From contig JANQVJ010000040.1 of assembly GCA_030730365.1 (NCBI GenBank), positions 110,807 to 174,806 of the forward strand: a stretch of DNA of 64,000 nt, in the 5' to 3' direction. The notes beneath the pieces are model-generated. The model made no database searches and was not told where the DNA came from. It worked only from the letters and a program-made list of their open reading frames with translations. Of the stretch, positions 1 to 7,601 are shown one piece after another; position 1 is the stretch's first letter, and every line of letters begins with the position of its first letter. A program made the translations under genes and the position numbers. The stretch is from Verrucomicrobiales bacterium. GTDB lineage: Bacteria; Verrucomicrobiota; Verrucomicrobiia; Verrucomicrobiales; DEV007.

Positions 1-1107
1 GTGGAAAGGCTCGAGCGCGAGGTCGGAGAGCGACACCGCGCCATTGGGAGGATTGAGGCGAGACTTCTCGAGCTGGGTGCCGACGCCACCGCCAGTGAGG
101 AGGAAAAAACCGATCTGCGGCGCCAACTCGTCAGCGAGGGATATCTGCTGCGGTCGCTCGAGGCAAAACACCAACTCGCCGCGATCGAAGCGGGTGAGGC
201 AAAGTCGCAGGTGCGCCTCGTCGAGCGGGCCGCAGAGAGCTCGGCGAGGCCCTTTGTTCCGATTTTTTTCACAATGCCTGCGCTGCTCTTTCTCGGGCTC
301 CTCTCGGGCGTGGTCGTCACCATTCTCGCAGAGCGTGGTGACATCCGGCTGAACGCCCTCGCAAACCTGATGCAGCGGGCGGAGCTGCCGCTCGGTGGCT
401 TCGTTCCCACCTGCGGGGCGTCGCTCCTCAACGGCGGACTCCTGCCACCCCGTCTCATCGAATCCTACCGGGATCTACGGACAAAATTGCAGCGACTCCC
501 CGCCGGCGACTGCCTGCTCTTGACTCTGATGCCTCTGCGCGGACGCGACGGGCTCGCCGAGGCGACGACCAATCTGGCCTGTGTCCTCGCCGATGGCGGC
601 TCGACTGTGCTCGTGATCGATGCCGACTTCCGAAATCCGCAGTTGCACCGCCATTTCGAGGCAGCGAATCACCCCGGGCTTTCTGATTTCCTTAGCGGGG
701 AAATGCGGATCGAAGAGACGGTCATCAAAACGCTCCGTCCGAATCTCTGGTTCATGCCGAGCGGCCCCCTTCATCAGGATCCCGCGGGGCTCATCGCCGG
801 CCGGCGCATGGGCGATCTGCTCTGGGACATGCGCAGTCGTTTTGACTATCTCCTCATCGCGGCGCCTTCGATCCACGAAGTCTCCGACGCGGGAGCCCTC
901 GCCGCCCTGGGCGATTACACGGCGGTGGTGGCGCCCTATCGTGACTGCTCCGTGCCGCAATTGAAAAAGGCTAAACTCGCCATCGAGGCCGCCTCGGCCC
1001 AGCTCACCGCCGTTTTTCTGACGGTGAATCTGGAAGGCGCCGCCCCTGATCTCCCGCCGCTCACGGCTCCTGTCCCGATACCGGAGAAGCAGTTCCAGGC
1101 GCGCTGA
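1..1107 (+). CDS. Wzc/CpsD-like polysaccharide tyrosine-kinase-family protein, degenerate P-loop (5' partial)
   Basis: This looks like the C-terminal part of a polysaccharide copolymerase/BY-kinase that controls exopolysaccharide export at the inner membrane. The frame is open to the left edge, so the true start is probably outside the window and the GTG at position 1 is not supported as a start. Residues 1-75 are charged and coiled-coil-like, residues 85-109 form a membrane helix, and the rest is a cytoplasmic ATPase fold. VLVIDADFRNP (203-213) is a good Walker A' motif. The Walker A loop, normally GEGKST, reads RGRDGLAEA (180-188) without the lysine, and the Walker B-like strand is LLIAAPS instead of ending in Asp. 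No C-terminal tyrosine cluster is visible. Family membership is fairly secure; loss of kinase activity is inferred. Confidence 0.75.
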   Translation: MERLEREVGERHRAIGRIEARLLELGADATASEEEKTDLRRQLVSEGYLLRSLEAKHQLAAIEAGEAKSQVRLVERAAESSARPFVPIFFTMPALLFLGLLSGVVVTILAERGDIRLNALANLMQRAELPLGGFVPTCGASLLNGGLLPPRLIESYRDLRTKLQRLPAGDCLLLTLMPLRGRDGLAEATTNLACVLADGGSTVLVIDADFRNPQLHRHFEAANHPGLSDFLSGEMRIEETVIKTLRPNLWFMPSGPLHQDPAGLIAGRRMGDLLWDMRSRFDYLLIAAPSIHEVSDAGALAALGDYTAVVAPYRDCSVPQLKKAKLAIEAASAQLTAVFLTVNLEGAAPDLPPLTAPVPIPEKQFQAR

Positions 1108-1120
1108 GCCGGACACTGAG

Positions 1121-3103
1121 TCACGGCCCGAAGACCATCCTGACCCCACCGAAGACGCCGAATCCGGCTGCTTCGAACCCGCTCGTGTTTTCGTAGTCGA
1201 GGTCGAAGACGTTCTCGAGACGACCGCAGAGTTCCACATTGTCCGTCAGCGCGACGCTGCCGAAGAGGCGGGCCACGGTGTAGTCATCGAGAGAGAAGTT
1301 CGGGGCATCGAGTCGCTCGTAGGCACCGCGGATCTCGGCTCCCAGCTTCCAGGTGTCCCCGCTCACGATGACTCCGCCGGCGAGGCTGTACTCGGGTCGG
1401 CGGGTGAGCCGGTCGCCGGGATTCCCGCCGAAACCACCGAGGTACTGACCGTCGGTGATGATGGCGTCGAGCCAAGTGGCGTTGGTGTAAAAGCGCAGAT
1501 TTTCCACCGGCGAATAGACGAACTCGAGCTCGAGTCCGCTGGTCTCGGTGTCGACGATGGCGGGATCGACGAAGGTGAAGGGATCGACGTCGATGAGGTT
1601 GTCCACGTCGGCCTGGAAGTAGGTAAGGGCGACGGAACTGCGTTCGTTGAAGAAAGTCTGGCGCGCTCCGATTTCCCAGGTCAAACTTTCCTCGGGTTGA
1701 AGCGTGGTTGGGTCAATGTTAGGTGCGAGAAAGATGAAATCCTGTCCCGAGGGAGCCTTGTAGCCGGTCGAGCTTTTAGCAAAAAGAGTCGTCCCGGTAG
1801 CCTCGATCTCGCGGCTCAGTTGCGCGGAGTAAGTGCCTTTACTGGTGAAGGAGTCGTGCTCGTCAAATCGACCGGAAGTGAGGAGCTGGAAGTTTCCCGG
1901 CAACTTGAGGTCAGCCTGGGCGAAGACGCTCGCGTAGCTGAATTTGAACTCGCTGGGCAGATTGAACGGCCCGGGAATGATTGGGGTGCGCTCGAACTCA
2001 TAGCCGTAGTAGCCGGCCCCGAGTGTCCAGGTAGCCTCGTCGGTGGGGCGGTAGTTAAAGACGGCTTCAAGTTCGTGGCCGGTCTGCTCGAGAAGGTTGT
2101 CACTGAAGAAAGCGTCCTTTGTCGCCTCGAGTTCGTTGGTGGTGTGACTGTAAGAAGTCGAGAAGTCCCAGTCGTCGCGCGTCATGGTGAAGCGGGGTGA
2201 GAAAAGGGTGGAGAGATTTTTATTGATCTGCTCTTCGGGAAAGCCTGCGCTTAGCGATGAACCGGGGACTTCGAGGAAGGAGTCCTGAATGTAGCCGAGG
2301 ACATCGAAATGAACGCCGTCGCCCAGTTCAATCGCGACATTGCCCCGGATGAGACCGTTTTCAAAATCGGACGAGAGGCGGTCGTTCGCTGTCTCAAGGA
2401 TGCTCGTGTCGAGGGCGATGGCAACGGGGCCGTCCTTGAGGGTAAGCTTATGACCGGTCCGGAAGGTGGAGAAAGAACCCGCTTCAATGAATGAGGAAAG
2501 GGTATTCTCCTCAATGTAGCGCGCGTCGGTCGAGCGCATGTCGATGACACCGGCGAGCGCATCTGAACCATACAGCGAACTCGCGGCACCCTTCGTTATC
2601 TGAACCGACTCGAGCGTGGAGACGTCGAGATACTCGAGTTGGTAGATACCCGCGAGACCGGGCGGGAGACGGCGACCGTTGAGGAGGACGACGGTGTGGT
2701 TGCTCTCCATCCCGCGGATAAAGAGAGAGGTCTGTGCGCCCATTTGCCCCGCCTCGACGAGGCTAACCCCTGCGGTCTGGCTGAGGATGTCTCCGAGGTC
2801 GTAGCGCTGGAAGGTGCGGATCTCCGCCCCGGAGATGGTATCGACGGCGGGTAGGAGAGTCGTCTCGGTCTTTTCCACGGGGAGGAGGGTCTTGGTGGCG
2901 ATCGAAGGCGTGTAGAACTGCTGCACGGCCTCCTGCCGGATGATGAGGGAGCGGACCGGACCGGATGATTCAATCGTGGTGACGTCGAGGGTCGCTACTT
3001 CGTCGACAAGGGTGGAGGTGACCTGCTCCTGCGCCCGGATCGCGGGGGTAAAGGGGAGTAAAGCGGCGGAGAAAATAAAACAAATCAACAAATCACGATT
3101 CAT
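1121..3103 (-). CDS. TonB-dependent outer-membrane receptor (BtuB/siderophore-receptor type)
   Basis: A 660-residue outer-membrane gated transporter. The chosen ATG (3101-3103) gives a signal peptide (MNRDLLICFIFSAALLPF, cleavage near AIRAQE); the frame is open upstream but the extra 120 residues do not look like protein. After about 80 residues comes the plug domain (ISGAEIRTFQRYDLGDIL, TSLFIRGMESNHTVVLLNG, KGAASSLYGSDALAGVI), then a 22-strand-type barrel rich in alternating aromatics. The C-terminal strand, with NVFDLDYEN, ends in VFGP rather than a terminal aromatic residue. The size and plug resemble BtuB, but the substrate cannot be read from sequence, and I found no cobalamin riboswitch in the 360 bp upstream. 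That leader instead carries several strong palindromes. The gene converges on the polysaccharide kinase gene. Confidence 0.88.
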   Translation of the reverse strand: MNRDLLICFIFSAALLPFTPAIRAQEQVTSTLVDEVATLDVTTIESSGPVRSLIIRQEAVQQFYTPSIATKTLLPVEKTETTLLPAVDTISGAEIRTFQRYDLGDILSQTAGVSLVEAGQMGAQTSLFIRGMESNHTVVLLNGRRLPPGLAGIYQLEYLDVSTLESVQITKGAASSLYGSDALAGVIDMRSTDARYIEENTLSSFIEAGSFSTFRTGHKLTLKDGPVAIALDTSILETANDRLSSDFENGLIRGNVAIELGDGVHFDVLGYIQDSFLEVPGSSLSAGFPEEQINKNLSTLFSPRFTMTRDDWDFSTSYSHTTNELEATKDAFFSDNLLEQTGHELEAVFNYRPTDEATWTLGAGYYGYEFERTPIIPGPFNLPSEFKFSYASVFAQADLKLPGNFQLLTSGRFDEHDSFTSKGTYSAQLSREIEATGTTLFAKSSTGYKAPSGQDFIFLAPNIDPTTLQPEESLTWEIGARQTFFNERSSVALTYFQADVDNLIDVDPFTFVDPAIVDTETSGLELEFVYSPVENLRFYTNATWLDAIITDGQYLGGFGGNPGDRLTRRPEYSLAGGVIVSGDTWKLGAEIRGAYERLDAPNFSLDDYTVARLFGSVALTDNVELCGRLENVFDLDYENTSGFEAAGFGVFGGVRMVFGP

Positions 3104-3294
3104 GAATATGATATAGAAGGTATGGCACGACGATGCAAATCTTTTTCGCGCATCGCGACCTGGGGTTTTCGCCCGAATTTCGTTCCGTGTATGACACAAG
3201 ACCCGCTTGCGAACGTGGCCATGGTGAAGGAAACTCTTCCAAGCATCAGGAGTGGCCCGATGAAAATCGAGTCCGGCAACCTGGTTTGGAGAAG

Positions 3295-3308
3295 CCAAGG
3301 TGCCTTGG
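3295..3308. repeat. Inverted repeat CCAAGG-TG-CCTTGG
   Basis: A perfect 6-bp inverted repeat with a 2-bp centre that abuts the larger palindrome at 3307-3340. Together they form two adjacent dyads upstream of the TonB receptor. Operator function is inference. Confidence 0.6.
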
Positions 3309-3340
3309 ATGCTGCGACGGTCATGACCGTGGCAGCATCC
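3307..3340. repeat. 34-bp near-perfect palindrome upstream of TonB receptor gene
   Basis: The outer arms GGATGCTGC and GCAGCATCC are exact reverse complements. The centre ACGGTCATGACCGT is itself a perfect palindrome, and the only unpaired position is a G/G pair between arm and centre. There is no T-run, so it is not a typical terminator. It could be an operator, a cruciform-forming site or a dispersed palindromic repeat. Confidence 0.85.
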
Positions 3341-3387
3341 GATGTGCGGACGATTGCGTCCGAACAGAATTTCTCCGGGAAACGCTC

Positions 3388-3406
3388 GGGAGGACCGGGT
3401 CCTCCC
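3388..3406. repeat. 19-bp perfect odd palindrome GGGAGGACC-G-GGTCCTCCC
   Basis: Nine-bp arms around a single G, about 290 bp upstream of the TonB receptor start and 50 bp from the 34-bp palindrome. As RNA it would have too small a loop to be a good hairpin unless inner pairs open, so a DNA-level role such as protein binding is more likely. Confidence 0.75.
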
Positions 3407-3451
3407 AAGTCCTGATGCGGTAACTGAATCCCACGGAAACTGCATCAAGAA

Positions 3452-3721
3452 ATGACCTATCAAGACTACCTTAACGAGTCCGCCGGCGGCACGAATTCCG
3501 CCGTCACGGGAACCCTCTCCGCCTGTGTCCGCGCTTCGCGGTCGGGCTTGGAATCAAATCCCGATCATCACCTCTGGAACAACCGGGGGACCTGGTGGTG
3601 CCACTTCACCCTGCACCGGGCTGACTACACTGCGGAACGAATCCGCGTCTCGCTGAAGACCCGTGATGTCGAGGTGGCGCGCTCTCGCCGCGATGAACTG
3701 CTAGGGTCGCTCGCCCGCTAA
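3452..3721 (+). CDS. Small protein resembling the N-terminal arm/SAM-like region of a tyrosine recombinase
   Basis: An 89-residue ORF. Residues 41-87 (LWNNRGTWWCHFTLHR, then RIRVSLKTRDVEVARSRRDELL) read like the amino-terminal DNA-arm-binding segment of phage-type integrases, where a 'W..rGtWw...t' strand pair is followed by 'rRvSLkTrdle.Ar..rd.ll'. No core-binding or catalytic R-H-R-Y domain follows, because the frame stops at 3719-3721. It is therefore either a stand-alone small DNA-binding protein or the remnant of a lost integrase. The first 40 residues look unconserved and the real start may be internal. I am only moderately sure it is expressed. Confidence 0.5.
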   Translation: MTYQDYLNESAGGTNSAVTGTLSACVRASRSGLESNPDHHLWNNRGTWWCHFTLHRADYTAERIRVSLKTRDVEVARSRRDELLGSLAR

Positions 3722-3890
3722 GCCGATTACCCTTTTCCACGATGAAAGAATATTCATCTACGATTACTTCCGTGCGGCCGCTGCCGCTCCCGAACAACTT
3801 CGCCGTCTGGCCGGGCTGCATGCAGCGACGCTACGGTGAACACGCCGGCACGCTGGCAGGCTCACGACCGCAGCCGCAGCCGCAGCGGTC

Positions 3891-5771
3891 TCACTCGACT
3901 TCCGCCGCAGGGTAGGACATCCCGAGGATTGCTCCCAGATCCTGGTATTTGGCGCGGGCCTCTCTCGCTTCGCGGAGACGTTGCTGGGCGATGGAGGAGT
4001 CTTTGTTTGTGAGGCCGAGGTAGAGCTCGGCGGCTTCGATGTAGTCCTCGGCGGCGGAGTGAAAATCACGCACCTCGACTGCGACTTCGGTCCGCATGCG
4101 GGAGAGCTCAAGTGTGGCGGCATCCGTCCGGCCAAGGAGTTCAGGCAGATTGACCCCCGGATCGTCCACGCCGAAGAGGGGGGTGATGAGATCGTTGATG
4201 CGATTGGCTGACAGGGAAATGCGCAACTCCGGTGACTCAGGGCGACGGCCGAACTCGAGCATGGCGCGCGCCGAGAGGTGACCGGGCATGCCTTCGAGGA
4301 TGGTCTCGAGCCGCTCTATCACTTTCGCATTTCTCGCGAGGTCGGTCAGAGGCATGCGCTCGGCAACCGCCTCGATCTCCCGAAAAACAACCGTGGCGGC
4401 GGCGAGTGCCTCGGGCGTCGGTGAAGTGGCGAAGGCGATAGCTTCGTCGAGAGTTGCGTAGGTGACGAGTTCGTTGTGGAACAGAATCCCGAGCTGGCCG
4501 GACTTCACGAGATAGTCAATCAGTTCCTCTGCCGCAGAGGCGGGGACGAGGAGGTATTTGCCCCTCATGACCGAGGCGGCGGCCTCGATCGTGGCGAGGG
4601 TTTCTCCCGGCAGGTTGATCTGCATCGTCGCCGGATCGAGCTCGCCCGAGAGGATCATCTGCTCGTTAATCGGTGCTTTTCGCAGGATGCTGTCGATGAG
4701 GATCACGCCCGGGAGAAAAGCGTCAGCGCGGATAAGGCTGCGGGGCCCGGGCGGCTTGACCGCGGCAGTGAAAGCTACTTCCCCGAGAGTGCCGACCGGC
4801 CAGACCCACGACCGGGTAGCGGCCAAGGCGGCGGGAATCTCGAGGCCTTCGACGGGGATGTCGTCGTCCGAAGGGATCAATGGCACGGTCATGTTCCCGG
4901 AAACGGCTCGCAGCTCGAGATGATCGCGTTCGGCGCTCCCCGAAGGATTGCGTTGCGTCAGCTTGACCGTCCCTGCGACAGGTTTGGACTCGATCGCCTT
5001 GACCTGACGCACCGTATTGAGGGAGACAATGACGGGTTCGATCGGTTCGAGCTGAACGGGTGCGGGCACTTCGGCAATCCCGGACGTTCCCGCAGGGGCG
5101 ACCATCGTCTCGGTAGCGGGGCGGGTCGGTCGATCGACACGGTTTTCATTTTTCTCCCGTTGGGCGAGGATGGCGCTGCCCTCCTGAGGGAAAATCTGGG
5201 CCCGATCGGTGGAGCGATTGGCATCGCGTTGCAGGGTGAGGAATCTTTCCCACGGCAGGTTTCCCCCTTCTACCGCGACGGTAAAGGCGGCGATTCGCTC
5301 ATCGGTGGGCTCGGGATGGGTGAGGAGCGAGAGCTCCATCAGGAAGGGGGAGAGGCGACGGTGCTCGGGCTCTAGTGGGGGCGAGGCGAGCTGGTTTGCG
5401 ATCGTCCAGAGGGTCTCGGAGACGACGCTGATACTGTCAAAATAGCTAGTCGCAACTGGAAGCTCCCCGTTTTCGAGGGCGCGATGAGCGAGCCGTGAAT
5501 GATAATGCATCGGATCGATGCGAAGGGCAATGCCGAGGGCCTTCTCGCGGAGGTCGTCGTCGATCCGGCTGCTCGTAGAGAAGTTCGAAGCGATTGCGGA
5601 GAGTGCCTCAAGCAGGCTCGTCTTCTGATCTTCAGGGAGGAAAATGCCGTCGCCGGAGAAGATCAGGGCGTCAAAGTCCGGGCTATCGTAAGCTCCGGCA
5701 CGGTCCGGCGCGGCCAGCAGGAGGACTGCCCCAAGGAGCAGAAGGATGGCCGGTTGACGTGGATTTTTCAT
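3891..5771 (-). CDS. Exported protein with a Lon-protease-like (S16) C-terminal segment lacking the catalytic signature
   Basis: A 626-residue protein with a clear signal peptide (about 27 residues, LLLLGAVLLLAAPDRAGA). The N-terminal half is helical and repeat-like, followed by a Pro/Glu-rich linker. At about residues 330-430, the run GEVAFTAAV, PGVILIDSIL, ILSGELDPATMQINLPGE and KYLLVPASAAEELIDYL parallels the Lon proteolytic domain (GEitl.G.vlpvGGi..K and ..vilP.). The Ser motif PKDGPSAG is not seen; the equivalent stretch reads RADAFLPG. The C-terminus is helical, ending in a TPR-like stretch. The fold match comes from pattern reading and is moderate; proteolysis is not expected. Its neighbours give no functional hint. 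Confidence 0.6.
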   Translation of the reverse strand: MKNPRQPAILLLLGAVLLLAAPDRAGAYDSPDFDALIFSGDGIFLPEDQKTSLLEALSAIASNFSTSSRIDDDLREKALGIALRIDPMHYHSRLAHRALENGELPVATSYFDSISVVSETLWTIANQLASPPLEPEHRRLSPFLMELSLLTHPEPTDERIAAFTVAVEGGNLPWERFLTLQRDANRSTDRAQIFPQEGSAILAQREKNENRVDRPTRPATETMVAPAGTSGIAEVPAPVQLEPIEPVIVSLNTVRQVKAIESKPVAGTVKLTQRNPSGSAERDHLELRAVSGNMTVPLIPSDDDIPVEGLEIPAALAATRSWVWPVGTLGEVAFTAAVKPPGPRSLIRADAFLPGVILIDSILRKAPINEQMILSGELDPATMQINLPGETLATIEAAASVMRGKYLLVPASAAEELIDYLVKSGQLGILFHNELVTYATLDEAIAFATSPTPEALAAATVVFREIEAVAERMPLTDLARNAKVIERLETILEGMPGHLSARAMLEFGRRPESPELRISLSANRINDLITPLFGVDDPGVNLPELLGRTDAATLELSRMRTEVAVEVRDFHSAAEDYIEAAELYLGLTNKDSSIAQQRLREAREARAKYQDLGAILGMSYPAAEVE

Positions 5772-5845
5772 TCTCTCAATAACGGGTGGATGCTATCATT
5801 CCGCGAGGGGCATGTCTACGCCACTCTGCTATTGCTGTCTTATTT

Positions 5846-6253
5846 ATGAAAAAGATCACGATCAGGGAGACGGTGCTTTTTTACGACACCGACTGTGGAG
5901 GGGTCGTCTCAAACATTGCCTACCTGCGCTTCGTCGAAAAGGCGCGGGCCGCGCTCTTCAGCGAGTTGGGGATGGATCTGCTCTCGATGACAGAGACCGG
6001 GCTATTCCCTGTCGTGATCCGGACCGAAATCGACTACCGCACGCCCGCCCGACTCGGGCACGAGATCACCGTGACAGCGTGCCTCGCTGCGGTCGACAAA
6101 GTGCGAGCGACCTGCGACTTCACTCTGACGATCACCGGCTCCGACGGAACGACAAAGACCATAGCCGGGGCCCGCCAGATCGTCGCTCTCGTCCAGATGC
6201 CGGAAGGACGTCCGAAGCGCCTTCCTGCGGAGTGGTTCATTTTCACCGGGTGA
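5846..6253 (+). CDS. ybgC: Acyl-CoA thioesterase, YbgC/4-hydroxybenzoyl-CoA thioesterase family
   Basis: A 135-residue single hotdog-fold enzyme that hydrolyses acyl-CoA thioesters; in proteobacteria YbgC accompanies the Tol-Pal genes, but none are here. The motif FYDTDCGGVVSNIAYLRFVEKAR near the N-terminus is the family signature, with the catalytic Asp in YDTD. The start was set at ATG 5846 (MKKITIRETV) because the 20 codons upstream are not family-like. It is divergent from the Lon-like secreted protein, 74 bp away. Confidence 0.88.
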   Translation: MKKITIRETVLFYDTDCGGVVSNIAYLRFVEKARAALFSELGMDLLSMTETGLFPVVIRTEIDYRTPARLGHEITVTACLAAVDKVRATCDFTLTITGSDGTTKTIAGARQIVALVQMPEGRPKRLPAEWFIFTG

Positions 6254-6325
6254 GTGACTCTTTTATTCTTGCTGTGCCTGATGATATAACTCACCTTGTA
6301 AAAGCAAACGGAACGCGCAAAACAC

Positions 6326-6919
6326 ATGAGCATTGCAGAAGGCGAAGAAGCGGCATCCGGGATTCTTTTTTCCATCCTGAAACGGGGCGAACGGGACCCG
6401 ATCGGGCCATTTACCGAGACCGACTTGCTGAAGCTCTTCAATGACGGGCAGGTCCGACAGGACGACATGGTCTACTACGACGGCATTGGCGAGTGGAAGC
6501 CCATTCACGAGGTCTTCGATGTGCAGGAGCAAATCAGCCACTTCGTCGATGACGGGCAGGATACTCAGAAAGTCGGCATTGCCTTCCGCGAGGTCGCCAA
6601 TGTGGTCGGTGCGGGCGAGAGTATTTATTATATCGCGGTCCAGGCGAAGGCGGGCCTTCTCAGTAAGACGAAGCAGTGTGTCATCATCACCGATCGGCAT
6701 CTTTTCCTGATGATGGACAAGCGAGTCGGCTATGAGCTGGAGGCGCACCCCTGGAAAGCCGTCACGAATACCCTCATGCGCGATGAAGGCCGCGGGCTCG
6801 GGACTTTTTCCATCCTCCTCGGTGGGGAAAAGCGGTCCGACGTCTGCCACATCCCGCTGAAGCAGGTTCAGCGTCTCTTCCAACTCTCGCAGGAAATGAA
6901 AGAGGGCGTCGATTACTGA
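6326..6919 (+). CDS. GYF_2-domain protein with C-terminal PH-like domain
   Basis: A 197-residue cytoplasmic protein. Residues 14-65 (FSILKRGERDPIGPFTETDL, GQVRQDDMVYYDGIGEWKPI) match the GYF_2 (DUF4339) pattern, in which a conserved GP and terminal W-x-P shape a Pro-peptide-binding face. Residues 85-195 (GESIYYIAVQAKAG, QCVIITDRHLFLMM, AHPWKAVTNTLM) look like the bacterial PH/YokE fold. Both domains are usually protein- or membrane-binding adaptors. It has no signal peptide or membrane segment. It starts 72 bp after ybgC on the same strand and may be co-transcribed. Confidence 0.7.
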   Translation: MSIAEGEEAASGILFSILKRGERDPIGPFTETDLLKLFNDGQVRQDDMVYYDGIGEWKPIHEVFDVQEQISHFVDDGQDTQKVGIAFREVANVVGAGESIYYIAVQAKAGLLSKTKQCVIITDRHLFLMMDKRVGYELEAHPWKAVTNTLMRDEGRGLGTFSILLGGEKRSDVCHIPLKQVQRLFQLSQEMKEGVDY

Positions 6920-6937
6920 GTGACAGGCACTCAGCGC

Positions 6938-7345
6938 TCACCGCCGTCTCAGATACTTCGCCATCGAGCGCAGGAAAGCCTCGGCGAGGTCGGGGTGATT
7001 TTCTATGGCGTCATGGAGGTCGCCGTGGGGGACGGAGAGCGCTTTTCCCGCTGTGGCCATGCGAACGGTAGCGGTGGCGAGGGTGAAAGAGACCGCACTG
7101 ATCTGGCCGACGACTTCCCCGGCTGAGCTGACGCGATTGACGATCTCTCCATCGACAAGCGCTTCTAGTTCACCCTCGATGAGGATCCAGATGCGCTGAC
7201 CCGATTCCCCCTGGCGGATGAGTTCCTCCCCGGCAGCAAGGTCATAATGCTCCCCCGACTGAATCAACGCCGCCAGAGCGGTGTCCGAGACGCCGGAAAA
7301 ATCCGCGTTTTCTCTTAGTGCAGCAGACAGCATGGTTTTGTTCAT
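6938..7345 (-). CDS. Cyclic-nucleotide-binding-domain protein
   Basis: A 135-residue single CRP-type beta-roll domain (LAAGEELIRQGESGQRIWIL, ELEALVDGEIVNRVSSAGEVVGQIS, ATATVRMATAGKALSVPHGDL) with no DNA-binding helix-turn-helix. The phosphate-binding cassette keeps the Gly-Glu pair, but the usual Pro-Arg before TA is replaced by Thr-Leu-Ala. Classical cAMP binding is therefore doubtful. It may be a stand-alone sensor or protein-interaction module. It is convergent with the GYF-domain gene (18 bp apart). The 42-bp palindrome lies 85 bp upstream of its start. Confidence 0.8.
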   Translation of the reverse strand: MNKTMLSAALRENADFSGVSDTALAALIQSGEHYDLAAGEELIRQGESGQRIWILIEGELEALVDGEIVNRVSSAGEVVGQISAVSFTLATATVRMATAGKALSVPHGDLHDAIENHPDLAEAFLRSMAKYLRRR

Positions 7346-7430
7346 GGACAGAACCTTCTATCACATAAGCCGGGCGGCGGGCAAGCAGGGTTTGTCCGGC
7401 CTTCCCCCGCTTCTGTGTCAAAGATCGCCT

Positions 7431-7472
7431 CGTGGACAATAAATGTCTCGGCCGCGACATTTATTGTCCACG
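7431..7472. repeat. 42-bp palindromic repeat, copy 1
   Basis: The arms CGTGGACAATAAATGTC (7431-7447) and GACATTTATTGTCCACG (7456-7472) are exact reverse complements around TCGGCCGC. Only one pair in the whole 42 bp fails (T against C). A near-identical copy is at 62409-62444. Each arm contains its own smaller dyad, GACA-N5-TGTC. It lies in the divergent gap between the cNMP-domain gene and hslO. There is no T-run, so terminator function is unlikely. Confidence 0.9.
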
Positions 7473-7601
7473 GTTTTCGATAATGTGGCGGTAGCGATGG
7501 CGCCCGCGCCGGGACTTAAGGTGAATTTGTCATCCCCAAATCCCCGTTCGCGAATCGGGAAAAAAGCCGTAATCTTGCCCCTCAAAATTGTCGACCACAT
7601 T

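Larger units (their letters stand above)
3104..3451. other. 348-bp intergenic region with clustered palindromes
   Basis: This gap lies between the divergently transcribed TonB receptor (minus) and the small integrase-like ORF (plus). Short frames are open on both strands but none has family-like composition. The region holds three inverted repeats (3295-3308, 3307-3340 and 3388-3406). No B12, TPP or other riboswitch core was recognised. It probably carries the receptor's promoter and operator. Confidence 0.6.

Noticed and set aside
3104..3463. Cobalamin riboswitch upstream of the BtuB-like receptor, and the 120-residue N-terminal extension of that frame
   Set aside because: Neither strand shows the B12-box core or the G-A-rich helix pattern, and the extra residues upstream of the signal peptide lack protein-like composition.
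3742..3915. 57-codon plus-strand frame between the integrase-like ORF and the Lon-like gene
   Set aside because: No ribosome site, low-complexity PQPQPQ end, and it runs into the antisense of the neighbouring gene.
7443..7601. Upstream ATG start for hslO (adding 53 residues)
   Set aside because: It begins inside the palindromic repeat and the added residues have no Hsp33 character; ATG 7602 fits the family.
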